The position numbers and the translations under genes were made by a program. DNA of 64,000 nt from Pteria penguin (taxonomy: Eukaryota; Mollusca; Bivalvia; Pterioida; Pteriidae): NCBI GenBank assembly GCA_035048485.1, contig CM068583.1, positions 28,269,841 to 28,333,840 on the forward strand, read 5' to 3'. How positions within the stretch are numbered: the first letter of the stretch is position 1; each line of letters starts with the position of its first letter. The notes beneath the pieces are model-generated. The model was not told the origin of the DNA. It did not search any database and saw only the letters and a list, made by a program, of their open reading frames with translations. Below are positions 24,110-41,575 of this stretch, in pieces.

Positions 24110-24880
24110 TTGTATTGAAGGGGATACGCAGAGTGAAAAGGTGGGTGGCGGAATTTAAGCACGGCAGATGGAGTCTTGAGGGTGACCCCGTCCTGGATGG
24201 CCTGTCACTGTTGCAACCCCAGAAATGGTCAATTAATTCCATGATATTGTTGTGTCTGACAGACGAGTTACAGAAAGATATATAGCCAGTACAGTTGGAA
24301 TTTCACAGGAAAGAGTACATTCCATTCTGACAGAGGATCTTGCAATGAGGAAGCTTTCGGACCCTTTGGGTACCAAGACTTCTGACAGTTGATCAGAAGC
24401 ACAACAGGCACACATTATCAATGCTAATCTTAATCTTATTTTGAGGAAGATCCTGTCAACTTTCTTCATAGATTTGTTACTATGGATGAAACATGAGTCC
24501 ATCATTTTACCCCAGGGCCAAACAATAATCGAAACAATGGAAGCACCTTGGCTCACATTCGCTAAAGAAGGCAAGGATTGTTTCATCAGCTGGGAAGGTC
24601 ATGGCCTCGGTTTTCTGTGATGAAGATGGTTTTCCGCTGATAGATTATCCACAAAAGAGACAGACAATCAAGGGCACACACTTCAATTCCCACGCAGTTA
24701 CGGGAAAATATTATACTTAAGGGCCGCGAAAAGCTCACTAAAGTTGTGATGTTCCATCAGGACAATGCTCCTGTTCACGTCTGTCATTGTCATGGCTACC
24801 ATTCACGATTGTGGCTTTAAACTGATTGCGCATCTGCCTTATTTGCCTGATCTCGCTCTATCAGATCAGGAAGAAGCAAT
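24110..24880 (+). pseudogene. Mariner-family transposase relic
   Basis: In shifting frames the plus strand reads WVAEFKHGRWSLEGDP, then RRVTERYIASTVGISQERVH, LTEDLAMRKL, and FVTMDET-stop-VHHF (about 24470-24500). Later come HQDNAPVHVCH (24756-24785) and LPYLPDLALSD. These match the order of mariner transposase landmarks: the helix-turn-helix end, the first catalytic Asp in the DETW motif, the second Asp in QDNAP, and the YSPDLAPSD region. Premature stops and frameshifts are frequent, so it cannot encode a working transposase. Terminal inverted repeats were not located. Confidence 0.85.
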
Positions 24881-24899
24881 CAACAAATACGAAATCACA

Positions 24900-25590
24900 G
24901 CTGACATCAGATCTTACAAATCACATCATATACCGTATAAAATGGCTATTAAATTTATTTTATTTCAAAAGATCACATCTAATACATAATGATTACCAAT
25001 CTCGTGCGGGTTTCTTTAAAATTCATCCATTTACGTGTGTGCGTTTGTGTGTGTAGGTCCGTGCGTGTATGTTCATACATTCAAATCTCTCCTTCCATTT
25101 TTCAATATAGTAAGGCAACTTGAATTTCAAATACCACAGCTTATTTTCATCAAAATAAGTTTAAAAAAAGGGTATTTTAGAATTACATGGCACTATCTGT
25201 GTATAAATTTATCAAGGGATTTTCGGGGATAAAATTTGTACTAGTATAAATTCAATCTCTATATTTAAGCTGGTTACCGTAAATCAGGTCTGTCATGATC
25301 TGACATAGCTATTTGAACAATAAGATAAATGAAAAATCAATCCAACGATATATTAGACACCTTTCAGCGGAGTATGGAACCAACACGAGATAGGATTTCA
25401 AATTATCCAGTTTTTTTTATCAAACAAAACAACCACTCTTTGTCCACAAATTTTCGGCTCTTGACCTTTATAAAGTGGAAACAAATACAATGAAGACATC
25501 TACATGAAATCCATTACTGTCGGTATTTGCCCTGAGCCATGTCACCGGCAGTAATGAATTTCACGTCGATTTAATCATTATATTTTAAGG
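24900..25590. other. Intergenic sequence, nothing recognised
   Basis: AT-rich. It contains GT-rich patches near 25035-25075 but no supported gene or element. Confidence 0.4.
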
Positions 25591-25596
25591 TATTCA

Positions 25597-25700
25597 CTGC
25601 GGGTGTGGCTAGCCAAACAGGAGACGCTGACTCATCCCGAGCACCTGGTCTTACCTCTGAATTTCAGGGGTTCGTGAATGTCCACTGTGGTACATTGTTG
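25597..25700 (+). mobile_element. 3'-end fragment of the RT-relic family
   Basis: ATTCACTGCGGGTGTGGC, CAGGAGACGCTGACTC, GCACCTGGTC and TACCTCTGAATTTCAGGGG match in order the 3' signature of the copies at 16.9 and 37.9 kb. Fragments also occur at 36165-36250 (minus), 40560-40640 and 41030-41120. Confidence 0.5.
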
Positions 25701-26300
25701 TTAGTGCCACAATCATGTGACATCAGTTACTTTTGAATTTTCTCCACTTGATAAAGGTCAAGAGGATGAAAAAATGTGGATAAAGACTATTTTATTATTA
25801 TTTTATACTCACTTCCTTTTACAGGACACATTACATTATCCTGGTTTTGATTTACAACGTCATAGTTAATCCAAAGTGTGTATTGCATTATTCACTGAGT
25901 AAATTTCACAATGTATATTTATATATCTAGCATACCTACATCTATTCTATGACTCTCTCGTTCTATTATACTTCCTTTGTCATTTGTGTATCATAATACA
26001 TCAACTAACTCCCCGAGTGTCATGTACAATTAAGATATATCTATTTGATCCCTACCTATATGTTCAGGGACAGTCTCTCGGACTTCTGTATGTATTGTGT
26101 GTTGTGCTTTGTACTGTGTTTTGTGTATGAATGTTTGGATATATGGAAATTATTTGGGCAACATCTTAAAGTGGTAAGCCATAACATCTCATTATTTGTA
26201 CTCATTATAGTATGCACTACGTTGTATACTTTGGTTTATATATATATGTCGTATACATATCTAAGTATATATTTTATATTTGCGTGAACTTTAACCTTTC

Positions 26301-29260
26301 ATGAGTATCAAGTTTCTTACTCTTAATTGTAGAGGTCTTAATGGCATGGAAAAGAGGCGGGATGTTTTAAATTATTTAAAAACAAAAGAAATGCTCTATA
26401 TACTTTTTACAAGATACTCATTTTACCTCAGACGACCTTCACCTTGTTCGATCTTTATGGGGCTATGAAGTTTACTTGAGTCCGGGAAAATCTGACTCAA
26501 GGGGTATGGCCATACTGCTGAATAATAACTTTGAATTTAAAGTCTGTAATACAGACACTGACAACAATGGAAATCTCATTCCCATAGAAATTGTCATAGA
26601 AAAAAAATATAACACCCTCCTTGTTAATGTTTACGGTCCAAATAAAGATTCTCCTGAATTTTATGATAAGCTTTTCGACACCCTCAATAATTTCAGTGGA
26701 GAATTTGTAATATTAGGTGGCGACTTTAATCTTGTACAAGACCCAAAGCTTGATTACAGTATATATAAAAACACTAATAATCCAAAATCAAGACAAGCGT
26801 TGTTAAATATAAAAGAAAAATTAAAGTTACAAGATCCTTGGAGGGTGAATCACGAGAACACAAAAAGATATACGTGGTTCGGACCTGCAGACAAAAAAGC
26901 CAGGCTGGACTTTTTTCTTATTTCAAATGAACTTATGACTTTTGTAGATAACTCAGCTATTAACCCTGGCTATAGAACTGATCATTCTATTGTTGAATTT
27001 AGTGTTTTACTATCAGATTTTGAAAAAGCCAAAGGATTTTGGAAATTTAATAATTCTTTATTAAACGACCAAGAATATACTGAAGGTGTAAAAAATATAA
27101 TTCTGTTATTAAAACAGCAGTATGCAGTCACACCCTATGTACGTAATAAAATAAATGAAATTGATACTACAGATCTTGTACTATGTATTGACAATCAATC
27201 ATTCTCTGAGCAAATCCTTTTACAAATACGAGGATACACCATCGAATTTAGCTTAAGAAAGAAAAAAGAAAAACGTAACCGAGAAAAGTTATTAGAACAA
27301 GTATCTGAACTCGAAAAATCAACATTTAATAAATCTCTACAATTTTTCAATTTTGGTTCAGATATTATTAAATGGATCAAGACCCTATATCATGATGCAA
27401 AATTATGCGTAATTCAAAATGGATATTTCTCAAAATTTTTTAATATAGGACGAGGCTGTCGTCAGGGTGATCCCGTGTCATCACATATTTTTAATATCTG
27501 TGTAGAAATTATGAGTATAATGATCCGCCAAAATATAAATATCAAAGGTATTCATATTGGTGAAGAAATATGCTTACTACAGTATGCAGATGATACTGTT
27601 TTATTTCTAGATGGAAGTGAAAAATGTTTAAAATCTGCGCTTGATTTATTATTTCAGTTTTCAAAATATTCTGGCTTAAAGCCAAATATTACAAAAACAA
27701 GAGCCATTTGGATTGGCTCAAAGGTACCCTGTGAGGACATTCTATATAAAACACACAATTTAGAATGGTCTGATACGCCATTCAACATACTGGGAATAAA
27801 TGTCACATCTGATTTTAAAAATATTGAAAAATTAAATTTTGATAAAAAACTAATCCAAATTGAAAAAAATATACATTCCTGGAATAAACGTAAATTATCT
27901 CCTCTTGGTAGAATAACTGTTATCAAGTCTTTACTTATCCCAAAATTAATACATTTATTCATAACACTTCCCAGTCCATCAGAAATTTGGATTAGTAATT
28001 TGGGAAAAATTCTATTCAAATTCATTTGGCATGGCAAACCAGACAAAGTATCTAGAAAGTTACTACAACAAGACTTCCATCTGGGTGGGTGCCGTATGAC
28101 TCACATCAATTCTTTTACAAAATCACTTAAGCTAACATGGTTTAGAAGACTTGCATCTGAAACAAGTGATACACTAAAATCAATATTTAATTTCATATGT
28201 AAAGGTAATTTCACATTTCTATGTCAGTTTGGATCAGATTATCCAAAATACTTATCTGAAAACATTGAAAATCAATTCTGGAAAGAATTTTTAATAGTCT
28301 TACATGAATTCATCTTTCTAAATTATTTAATTTAACTTTAAATGTATCACAAAATCCCCTTTGGTATAATCCTAGTATCCACATTGATGGTAAATCTGTT
28401 ATGTTTAAACCATTACAGCAAAAGGGGTTCCATATTGTTTCAGATGTTCTTCAAGAAAATGGAAACTTCATACCATATAATGAGTTAAAACAAAAACATA
28501 ATATTAATTTACCCTTTACCTGTTATTTTGGATTTAAAAAATCTATACTAAAGGCATGGCCTCACCTAGATGGAAGTTTTGAACACACAGAATGTCCTCA
28601 TAAACCAAGTTTCATATACATTATTCTGAAAACAAAGAACGGGTCAAAACATATATATGACTTGTTTTTAGAAAATATTCAACATAAATCAAAGAATGAA
28701 AATAAATGGAAATCTGTACTGGATCTAGACAATACATTTGATTTTAAAATATACTACAATCTTTTACACCATTGTACCAGAGATTCCAAATTAAAATGGT
28801 TTCAATATAGAATATTTTACAGAATTCTTGGTACAAATAAGATCCTTAATGATTGTAAGATCAAATCAAATAGTATATGTAGTTTGTGTGGGTCCAATAC
28901 AGAAACAATAGAACATTTGTTTTTTCATTGCTACTATACACAGCAACTTTGGATACAACTAAAACAGTGGCTTGAACCACAGTATACATAAATAATATAA
29001 ACTTGAATGTTACTATCAATCATATTCTATTTGGAATTCCTGGTAAAAATAATAAAGCAATTAATACTGTTTTGTTATTAGTAAAATACTATATATTTAC
29101 TAAGTCTAGACAAAATGGTCATCTCAGTTTTAATGAATTAAAACATAATATCTTAACATATTATAAAGCAGAAAAAATGTCATACGTTCTTAATATGAAA
29201 CTGAAAGAAATCACCAATAAATGGAATGTTATTGAAAACATTATAACTAACATAAATTAA
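26301..29260 (+). mobile_element. L1/Tx1-type LINE, ORF2 relic with internal deletion and three frameshifts
   Basis: The ORF2-like frame starts at ATG 26301 (MSIKFLTLNCRGLNG, an apurinic endonuclease start). It is shifted by one base near 26400 and then runs open from 26476 to 28335. The endonuclease domain shows LLVNVYGPN, ILGGDFNLV, RLDFFLIS and TDHSIVEF. Reverse-transcriptase motif YADDTVLFLD is present (about 27580). The upstream RT blocks, including the motif with the first catalytic Asp, are absent: the frame jumps from the KEKRNREKLLEQ coiled region to KSLQFFNFGSDIIKW near 27320. After a frameshift near 28310, 28401-28991 carries the C-terminal zinc-knuckle-like CSLCG...HLFFHC, and another shift near 28980 leads to the end at 29260. 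No ORF1 is seen, so it is probably also 5'-truncated. It cannot move by itself. Confidence 0.85.
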
Positions 29261-29394
29261 ATTACATTATTATTATTGATATCTTTATAACTTATATCAT
29301 GTATCTCTACTACATTTCACCATATTAGTATATGTTTCATAGTGCGTTGCAGGTATATGTATGTTTAAGCACCTATATGTATATATATTTGTAC

Positions 29395-29512
29395 ATGTAT
29401 GTATGTATGTATGTATATATATATGTGTGTGTGTGTGTGTATGTATGTATGTAATGGTATATGTATATGTGTATGTATGTGTACATGTAGGTGTATGTGT
29501 ATGCGTACATGG
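29395..29512. repeat. (TATG)/(TG) microsatellite after the LINE
   Basis: Mixed TATG, TATA and TG repeats about 130 bp beyond the last LINE codon. It may derive from the LINE 3' tail or be independent. Confidence 0.8.
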
Positions 29513-29811
29513 ATACAAAAATGAAACCTGTGTATGATGCGTATGTGCATTGGATTTACATTTAAGATATATACCCAGTATTTATTATTGGTGCCTATCG
29601 AAATTGTACAAATGGATGGACTTTATATGCTTAAACCACTTATTTTTGTAATGATATATATTTATATATATACAGTTATTTAAACATATCATGTTCTGTG
29701 AGTTGTGAGTGTAAGTTGTGAGTGCTGTGAATGTATTTTGTCTTATATATGTTGTGCTGTTATGTATGTTTATATTGGAAAAAAAAAAAAAGATATATCT
29801 ATTTGGAAAAA

Positions 29812-30011
29812 GTGATTCACATCATGTAAGTGATTCACACCAGGTAAGTGATTCACACCATGTAAGTTATTCACTCCATGTAAGTGATTCACACCATATA
29901 AGTGATTCACACCATATAAGTGATTCACACCAGGTAAGTGATTCACACCATGTAAGTGATTCACACCATGTAAGTTATTCACTCCATGTAAGTGAGTCAC
30001 ATCATGTAAGT
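29812..30011. repeat. 18-bp minisatellite, 11 units, each with a splice-donor-like hexamer
   Basis: The unit is GTGATTCACACCATGTAA with a few variants. Each unit junction forms GTAAGT (or ATAAGT or GTAAGT-like variants), and two junctions read CAGGTAAGT, a perfect 5' splice-site consensus. Both strands stay open through the array, which explains the SDSHHV and VNHLHG ORFs there. It ends about 370 bp before the start codon of transporter gene 3. Confidence 0.9.
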
Positions 30012-30382
30012 GTATAAATTTCGTTTTCTCCAACAGATATGTACTCCATTTTTACCATTTGAAATTGATTTATTAGCAAAAGAAAGCTTGAAAACGGAAA
30101 ACAATAGTCAAATATACTTGCATCTATAATGTACTGTAAACCTCACCAGCAATATCTGCTGAGAATTCTAAAACCTTATACATGGAACAAATTACTAACG
30201 TATAAATAAAGCACCAATTTCATTTATTTTAAGGAGACATTTTAAAAGAAATCACTGATAGTATAATATAATGTGAAACATATTACTTATTGATGCCAAG
30301 GTAACAACACAGGCCATGACATTCTAAGTTAATTTTTTTTTTATCTTTTTAGATTGTTTTATTATCTTTTATCAGATACAAA

Positions 30383-35798
<5,416 letters not shown>

Positions 35799-35812
35799 TT
35801 TGAAAGCATATA

Positions 35813-35818
35813 AATAAA
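35813..35818 (+). terminator. Poly(A) signal AATAAA of transporter gene 3
   Basis: AATAAA lies 15 bases after the stop. This would give a very short 3' UTR; a second AATAAA near 35914 is an alternative. Confidence 0.35.
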
Positions 35819-37111
35819 TCTGTTGTTCAGAAAACGGTTTTAACTCGTAAGAACTAACGGGAAAAATGAATAGTATTCAAATTTGCGTTTCTATTAGCAA
35901 AGTTGAACAAGTAATAAATATTGCAATGTATGATTTAGTCCTTTGGGTTTATTAAATCATAATATTGAATCAGTTGGGTTCTAATTTCGACATAGGCTTT
36001 GCCGAAAACCCGTGACATATGTCGATATTTAGGAAAATTGATGGAATATTCAAGGTACAGTACAGTATGTACCTTCATTTTCATTATGTAATCTCAGTGA
36101 TACAATACGTAACGCAAAGTAATATATTACAAGTGTTAAGCTACTTTTGTCCTGACGACAGTTCACCACGTTGAATTGGGCCCAGATGCTTAGGACAAGT
36201 CAGCGTAACCTGTTTGGTTACACACACCGACTGTGAGCGTCATAAGACACAAATACATTTTAGGGAACATAACGTAGTTCATACAGATATTGTAATGGCA
36301 AATACGGATTTAGACCATACAAAAGTACACATATACATATACAAATAAAATATTCATGGGGGAGGGGGGGGGGCAGAAAGAAATGTTAAAAACGTCAGTA
36401 AAATATGCGATTGCATAGCAATCCGTTTGCCGATTTGCAAAGACCTTTTCTTTCCTGCAGGACTATGGTTTAGCACTAAACGATAAGTAAAGGTTATATT
36501 TTAGAACAACACTTTCATATGAAATAAATCATTCTTATATCAACATGACCATAAATGTTGGACCGTGCCTTTATCTGCATGTCCGTCGGTAATCTTCTCA
36601 TACAACTGAGACAGATCTCGTCTTTCCTTTCTTCCAAATATATATAATAAAACTATTTTGGGATAAGTTAATATACAGAAGTACATATCGCTAGTATATT
36701 ACACGAATTATTCTTTATAACACTTTATAGCTTAAAAATGGCAATAAGTAATAATTGTAATCTTGTAAGAGAAGGTAACCCTAGTAGATATCGTGGTGGT
36801 AGTATTTATCCTGATTACATATATCACCATGTTTATTTGTATCCTTCGAGTATTTTGACAAAACAGAAGGTTTACAAACAGAATAAGAGTAAGCATACTC
36901 TGGTAGTTAGCATAGCCCGCCAAATATAGTATAGAATAACACCAATATGTTATGTAATCAATATCTTGTTATCTGGACCGGTAGGAAGAGGTCATGCACA
37001 CTCTTATCTCCATTGTACTTATATGCGATACCAATCGTTGTCATTAATCGTGATTATATCAATTTAACTTTATCTGGTGTCCAACATTTTAGTATTCGAA
37101 CTCCGGAAGGC
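35819..37111. other. Intergenic sequence between transporter gene 3 and temptin-like gene 1
   Basis: Mostly unremarkable. On the minus strand at about 36165-36250, GTGTAACCAAACAGG, TTACGCTGACTTGTCC and GCATCTGGGCCC resemble the 3' signature of the RT-relic family. Nothing else is supported. Confidence 0.4.
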
Positions 37112-39200
37112 ATGTCCATGTCCATTATCCTCCTAGTTTGTGTATTTGGGGTTGCGGTCTCTGCTCCATATTTTCGAGACAATATACCGAATGGATATGG
37201 AGTACCTAATCCTTGTTTAAATCCAGCAATTTGGAATCCTGTGGGACATTATAATCCGGTGCATCATACCATAGCCAAGAATGCGTTTGCAAGGGTAAAC
37301 ATTACATATACTACCAATATTAGAACGTTTTATTCTCCTTAACAAATTATATCATATAAGTTGTATGCCACGTAATATAATAATATTGATGCTTCTTTTA
37401 TAACAGAGATCAAGTCGTATGAGTTACATGGGATCCTCTAAGATCCTTTAAAAAATAATTAATTACTCTTCGCATGGTTAGCATAATATGGTTTTTAACC
37501 AAAAGAGGCAATAATGCCTGGACAACACTTTAACATGTTAATTACTTCCAAAGGAACTTCTCTAAAAAATGTAAATTTTGTATAATGAGGTAAACAGGTT
37601 TCAAATAATTTAATGTTTCTTTCTAAATATCATCTTCATGACAAACGTCATGATGGAACCCTAATACTGATTTTATAAAACGTTTGTTGACTTCCTTATT
37701 TCACAGTAACTAAACCATCTGTATTACCTATACTATACAGCAGTATTCTTACTGCTTATGACATATTACTACTTTGACTACGGCTGTGCCGTTTCCTAAT
37801 TCTCTGACAGCGAATAATACTTTTCGCTTATACTTATGGCATCACGACGGGTGTGACCGATGGGCAGGGGATGCTTACTCCTCCATGGCACCTGATCCCA
37901 CCTCTGTTTTGACAGAGGTTCGTGATTGCTAATATTTTATTTACATATGTATTGTCGTGTTTCTTCGACTTCGAGTTGTGGAAATCGGATCAATATCTTT
38001 GATTTGTACTTTTTCCCGATTTACATGAAAGGATTTTAAGGCTAACAACTACACATGGACGCTAGCTCTGTGTCTGGCAGATTCCGACGGAGATTCCCGT
38101 TCAAATGGTGAAGAGCTCGGAGACCCTAATTGCTCGTGGATCAAAGGCGGAGCAAACCCCATTCTGAAAGCGTCCGGACATCCAGGTTAACAAATTCAAA
38201 TTTCCAAGCATCGTGTTCATTGATAGTACTGTTATATGATGTGCAAGTTACTGAGCAGTACATTTCCAGCATAGCGCCATAGCTAACTTGGTTATAATTC
38301 GTAATATTATATCTAGAACTTTTCTCTTTATATTTTTAAATTTATTACCAACCGTCTTTAAATCATATTCTTGTTCCTTTACTTTTACAATCGACGAAAG
38401 ACGTATATTTTGCTGTATATTATTTTGTATCAAACGTAACTTACAAGACAGGTAACCTGTAATAAATTTCAACTTCTTATTAAAATATGTAAGATAATGA
38501 AACAGAAGAGACACAAGTTGTCGAAATACGTATATGATGCATCATATTAAACACATATATATGTTATGATGTTTACCAAATGCTAATTACAGAAAAGCGT
38601 AATATTTCTATTTAGGAACATAATGAACAAGGGAGATGTATTCGTACAATAGATAGTTTGCAATAGGCCAAAATTGGAGGTAGTAACATCCCGTTGGCAG
38701 CCATCTTGTATGTCACGCTCTGTATTTTCGTGCATAATTGAACCGAAGTTAATGATTTTTCAAGACGGTTTCAAAAAGGAAACTTGTTGAATTCTTTCAA
38801 ATTTGTCTACATCATTTATTTTGAAATATTGTGACAGTATCTTAAATGCGAAATTGCGAATGCCTAGTTCTTATGAGCCGTTTGAAAATGGTAAGAATAT
38901 GAAGGAAAACATCAAAATGTATGTTTTGACACACAAGATGGTCGAAAATGGGTGGTAACATCAATGGATTCCTGCCTATTGGAAACTATCTCTATGCATG
39001 TACCATGACTTCCAATTACATGTACACAAATATCCTATATCTAAAAAGGAAATTATATTTACACTAATTATAAATGCCTTTTGACTTCTTTAGGTATTTG
39101 TGAACCGGTAGGTTCCCGCCATTGCCACAGCCATAATTTTGCATGTGATTGCCTGGAGAACTGTCCTCATCTACATAACTACATTCCATTTCACGCATAA
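37112..39200 (+). CDS. Temptin-like secreted protein, gene 1 (147 aa)
   Basis: Three exons join in frame: 37112-37294, 38032-38185 and 39094-39200 (444 bp with TAA), with GT-AG introns in phases 0 and 1. The protein starts with a hydrophobic signal peptide (MSMSIILLVCVFGVAVSA), then FRDNIPNGYGVPNPC, then exon 2 with CLADSDGDSRSNGEELGDPN. It ends with a Cys/His-rich tail (GICEPV, HCHSHNFACDCLENC). The DSDGD-x-x-x-NGEELGDP block and flanking cysteines are the hallmark of temptin, a component of the Aplysia water-borne mating attractant, and of related mollusc proteins. A role in chemical signalling is inferred from that family. The first ATG was chosen because it aligns with the start of gene 2. 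The Cys/His-rich tail differs most between the paralogues. ATTAAA near 39247 may serve as the poly(A) signal. Confidence 0.85.
37684..38012 (+). mobile_element. 3'-end copy of the RT-relic family inside temptin-like gene 1 intron 1
   Basis: It begins with codons for LTSLFHSN-stop and continues nearly identically to 16735-17050 (CTAAACCATCTGTATTACC, TTTGACTACGGCTGTGCCG, GCACCTGATCCCACCTCTG). It ends with GATTTGTACTTT at 38001-38012, just 20 bases before exon 2. It was therefore inserted as a 5'-truncated fragment in the sense orientation. Confidence 0.8.
38490..38590 (+). mobile_element. Hammerhead-like repeat fragment
   Basis: GAGACACAAGTTGTCGAAATACG followed by GATGCATCATATT and ACACATATATATG matches the motif block at 18760 and 19890. 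The core reads CAGAAGA in place of CTGANGA, so it is probably inactive. It lies in intron 2 of temptin-like gene 1. Confidence 0.4.
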
Positions 39201-39869
39201 CCTTTGTCTGTATCATCACAGATATTACATTTTGTAAACAATACCTATTAAATTTACCATGTTATGTGCTTACTGTTTTACTTTAAGTAGCTCATCTAAT
39301 TTGGGTACCTACTGGTAGAGTTATTTTGATTATAGTACTAACGGATGTTAACAGATTTCATTTAAAAGATGAAATGAAGACATTTGACTCAGTTATACGA
39401 GAGAAATGACCACGAACATGCAGGTCATAAAAAATAGGCACACAAATGGACATCACAAAATTCTCAATTGTAATGCAGTTGTGATACCGACCTGAGATGC
39501 TAAAATGATATGGCCATTGGTGTGGTGAAAGTAGATTAATTGGAGTTACCTCCCGTTTTCGGTCATATCTTTTTACCAAGATTTAAACTGTTTTGAAAAA
39601 AAACCAATTTTAAATATTTTATATTTTTTACACTACAATATTATATAAGCATTGCATACCTACAGGTCTAATAGGAAGTATGTAATTCTACAGTCTTGTT
39701 TTGTTCTGTGCACAAATATTCAGTTAAATATCTAAATATCTGCGGACAATCTGTCAAAAAAGGAATAACACTAATGATATGTTATGAATCTTGATTTTGA
39801 TACCCATTTACGAGATATAATAAAAAGTTCTCGGTCCCATGATCTTAAGAATACCTCTGATTTAAATAA
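39201..39869. other. 3' flank of temptin-like gene 1, nothing else recognised
   Basis: AT-rich sequence with short ORFs only. Confidence 0.4.
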
Positions 39870-40295
39870 TTGTCATTGCAACTTGGGCGGTGCATTATCC
39901 TGCATGAGCATAACGCTTACGTTTAGCTTCCTTCTCTTTCTCACAACCTCCTGACGCAGCATCTGTATCTCATTTGCATGTTCAAATAAACACAGCAAAC
40001 TACAGTACATTACAAAAATATTCCAATATCTTGGAACGCACCCTTTATCGTGCGGCCTTTTTTACAAAATTAATTATGATTATTCCCTGATAGTCCCAGA
40101 CGATAGAAGACTAGTCTCACCACTGGTGAAAATTCTACCCATGAAATCCTCAGAATCATCCTCAAACCGAGACAACAGGTCAAAGAACCAGCATACCTGT
40201 TTCTCTTTAGATCTTTTGTCGATACATTTCCTAAATTTCATACGTGTCGTTGTGACTTTCCTTTCTAACACAGGGTCACATTTCTCGCCTTAGGG
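39870..40295 (-). pseudogene. Second mariner-type transposase relic
   Basis: On the minus strand, 40271-40080 reads LLSRFEDDSEDFMGRIFTSGET, matching the region before the mariner DETW motif, with Gly where the catalytic Asp should be. After frame changes, QMLRQEVVRKRRKLN and LMQDNAPPKLQ (about 39905-39878) match the conserved second-Asp block. The frame is broken and the upstream DNA-binding part is missing. It sits between the two temptin-like genes and is clearly different from the relic at 24.1-24.9 kb. Confidence 0.7.
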
Positions 40296-40559
40296 GTACA
40301 TAAATGTCCATTGTGGTAGATTGTAGTATATGTCACAGTTATTTTGCATCAATTATTCTCATTAAATACATTACTGTCATACCTGTTACCTTTGCAATAT
40401 GGAGCTCCTCGTAAAAACATTCCCCGGTGACGGTTTTCATTAAATGTCATTATACCCATGCTCTGTTATTTATCTGACTTTTTCTGTAGTGTTGTTAGTC
40501 CACAATCACCGACTATGCAGCATTGAACTCTTTTTGTGTCATCCGTAATTGTCAATAAT

Positions 40560-41125
40560 ATATGTTTGAGTGTGACAATCCAAGCAGGAGACGCTCACTC
40601 CTTCCATTCACTTGTTCTTTCTTATGACTTTCTAATAGTTCATTGATGACCGACGTGGTTCATATTCGCAAGTGCTCAGTTATTTTGCTTTCTTTTTCTC
40701 TAACATTTTACATTGGAATATATTGTTGATAGTCACAAAAAGACGTTTCCATCTGACACCTCATCTCACTTTTGGTATCATAAATCCATGAATGCCCACT
40801 ATAATGACATTCCCCCCATTACTTTCGCATTTTCCATGACCACGTATAAAAGATAAATTTGGTTGTTAGTGTGCTCTTCAAATATTATAATTAAGACTTC
40901 TACAGTTTCGGCTTTGAGCACCATTAAGATATGATTTGTTGGCATTTGCATATGATGCAACAAATTAATACACGTATATATCTTCTTATATTTATTATGT
41001 GAATATCCTGGAATTCTGGTATTCATGGTATATGCCGCACACCAAATAGGAGACACTTATTTATTTTTTTTCTTTACCTGGTTATAACCCTGATTTCTGG
41101 CTGATATGATTGTCCACCGCGGTAT
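40560..41125 (+). mobile_element. Fragments of the RT-relic 3' end and the hammerhead-like repeat
   Basis: 40560-40640 has TGTGACAATCCAAGCAGGAGACGCTCACTC. 40905-41000 has CAGTTTCGGCTTTGAGCACC, TGCATATGATGCAAC and TTAATACACGTATATAT, matching 19875-19960. 41030-41120 has CACCAAATAGGAGACACTTATT and the following pyrimidine block. The pieces appear in the same relative order as elsewhere, suggesting one decayed element family. Confidence 0.4.
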
Positions 41126-41575
41126 ATCGATGTGAAAGCCGTAGCATAAACGCACATGGTAATTAACATTGTAAAACATTTTATTACACAAATCGATGAA
41201 AGTCAACAAGGAATATATCACTGGTGATTTGTAAAGTAAAAAACAATTATTGCCTACTAGATGTCATAGTGAATGGTATGTATCCAAACTATTTATTTGC
41301 CATATCAACTGTTTGTATTTATAAATAATCAAGTGGAAAATTCATAGAATACGGCAGTATTTATTTGCTCAGAAACAAGCAATGATGTTCTGTCTACGGC
41401 ATGTAGTTAACCATGTAAGCCAAGTAATACACAAAATAACATCCTAACAATACAATAAAGCTTATCTTATAGGCATTCTTCAACTCTTATCGCTAATCTA
41501 CTACGTGCCTAATTTACTTCAACATTATCTGCTGACCACAGTGGTCAATTATATGGTATTCGATGTACAGAAGTC

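Noticed and set aside
29718..30033. His/Ser/Val- and Asn/His/Gly-repeat ORFs on both strands
   Set aside because: They translate the 18-bp minisatellite, which is open on both strands.
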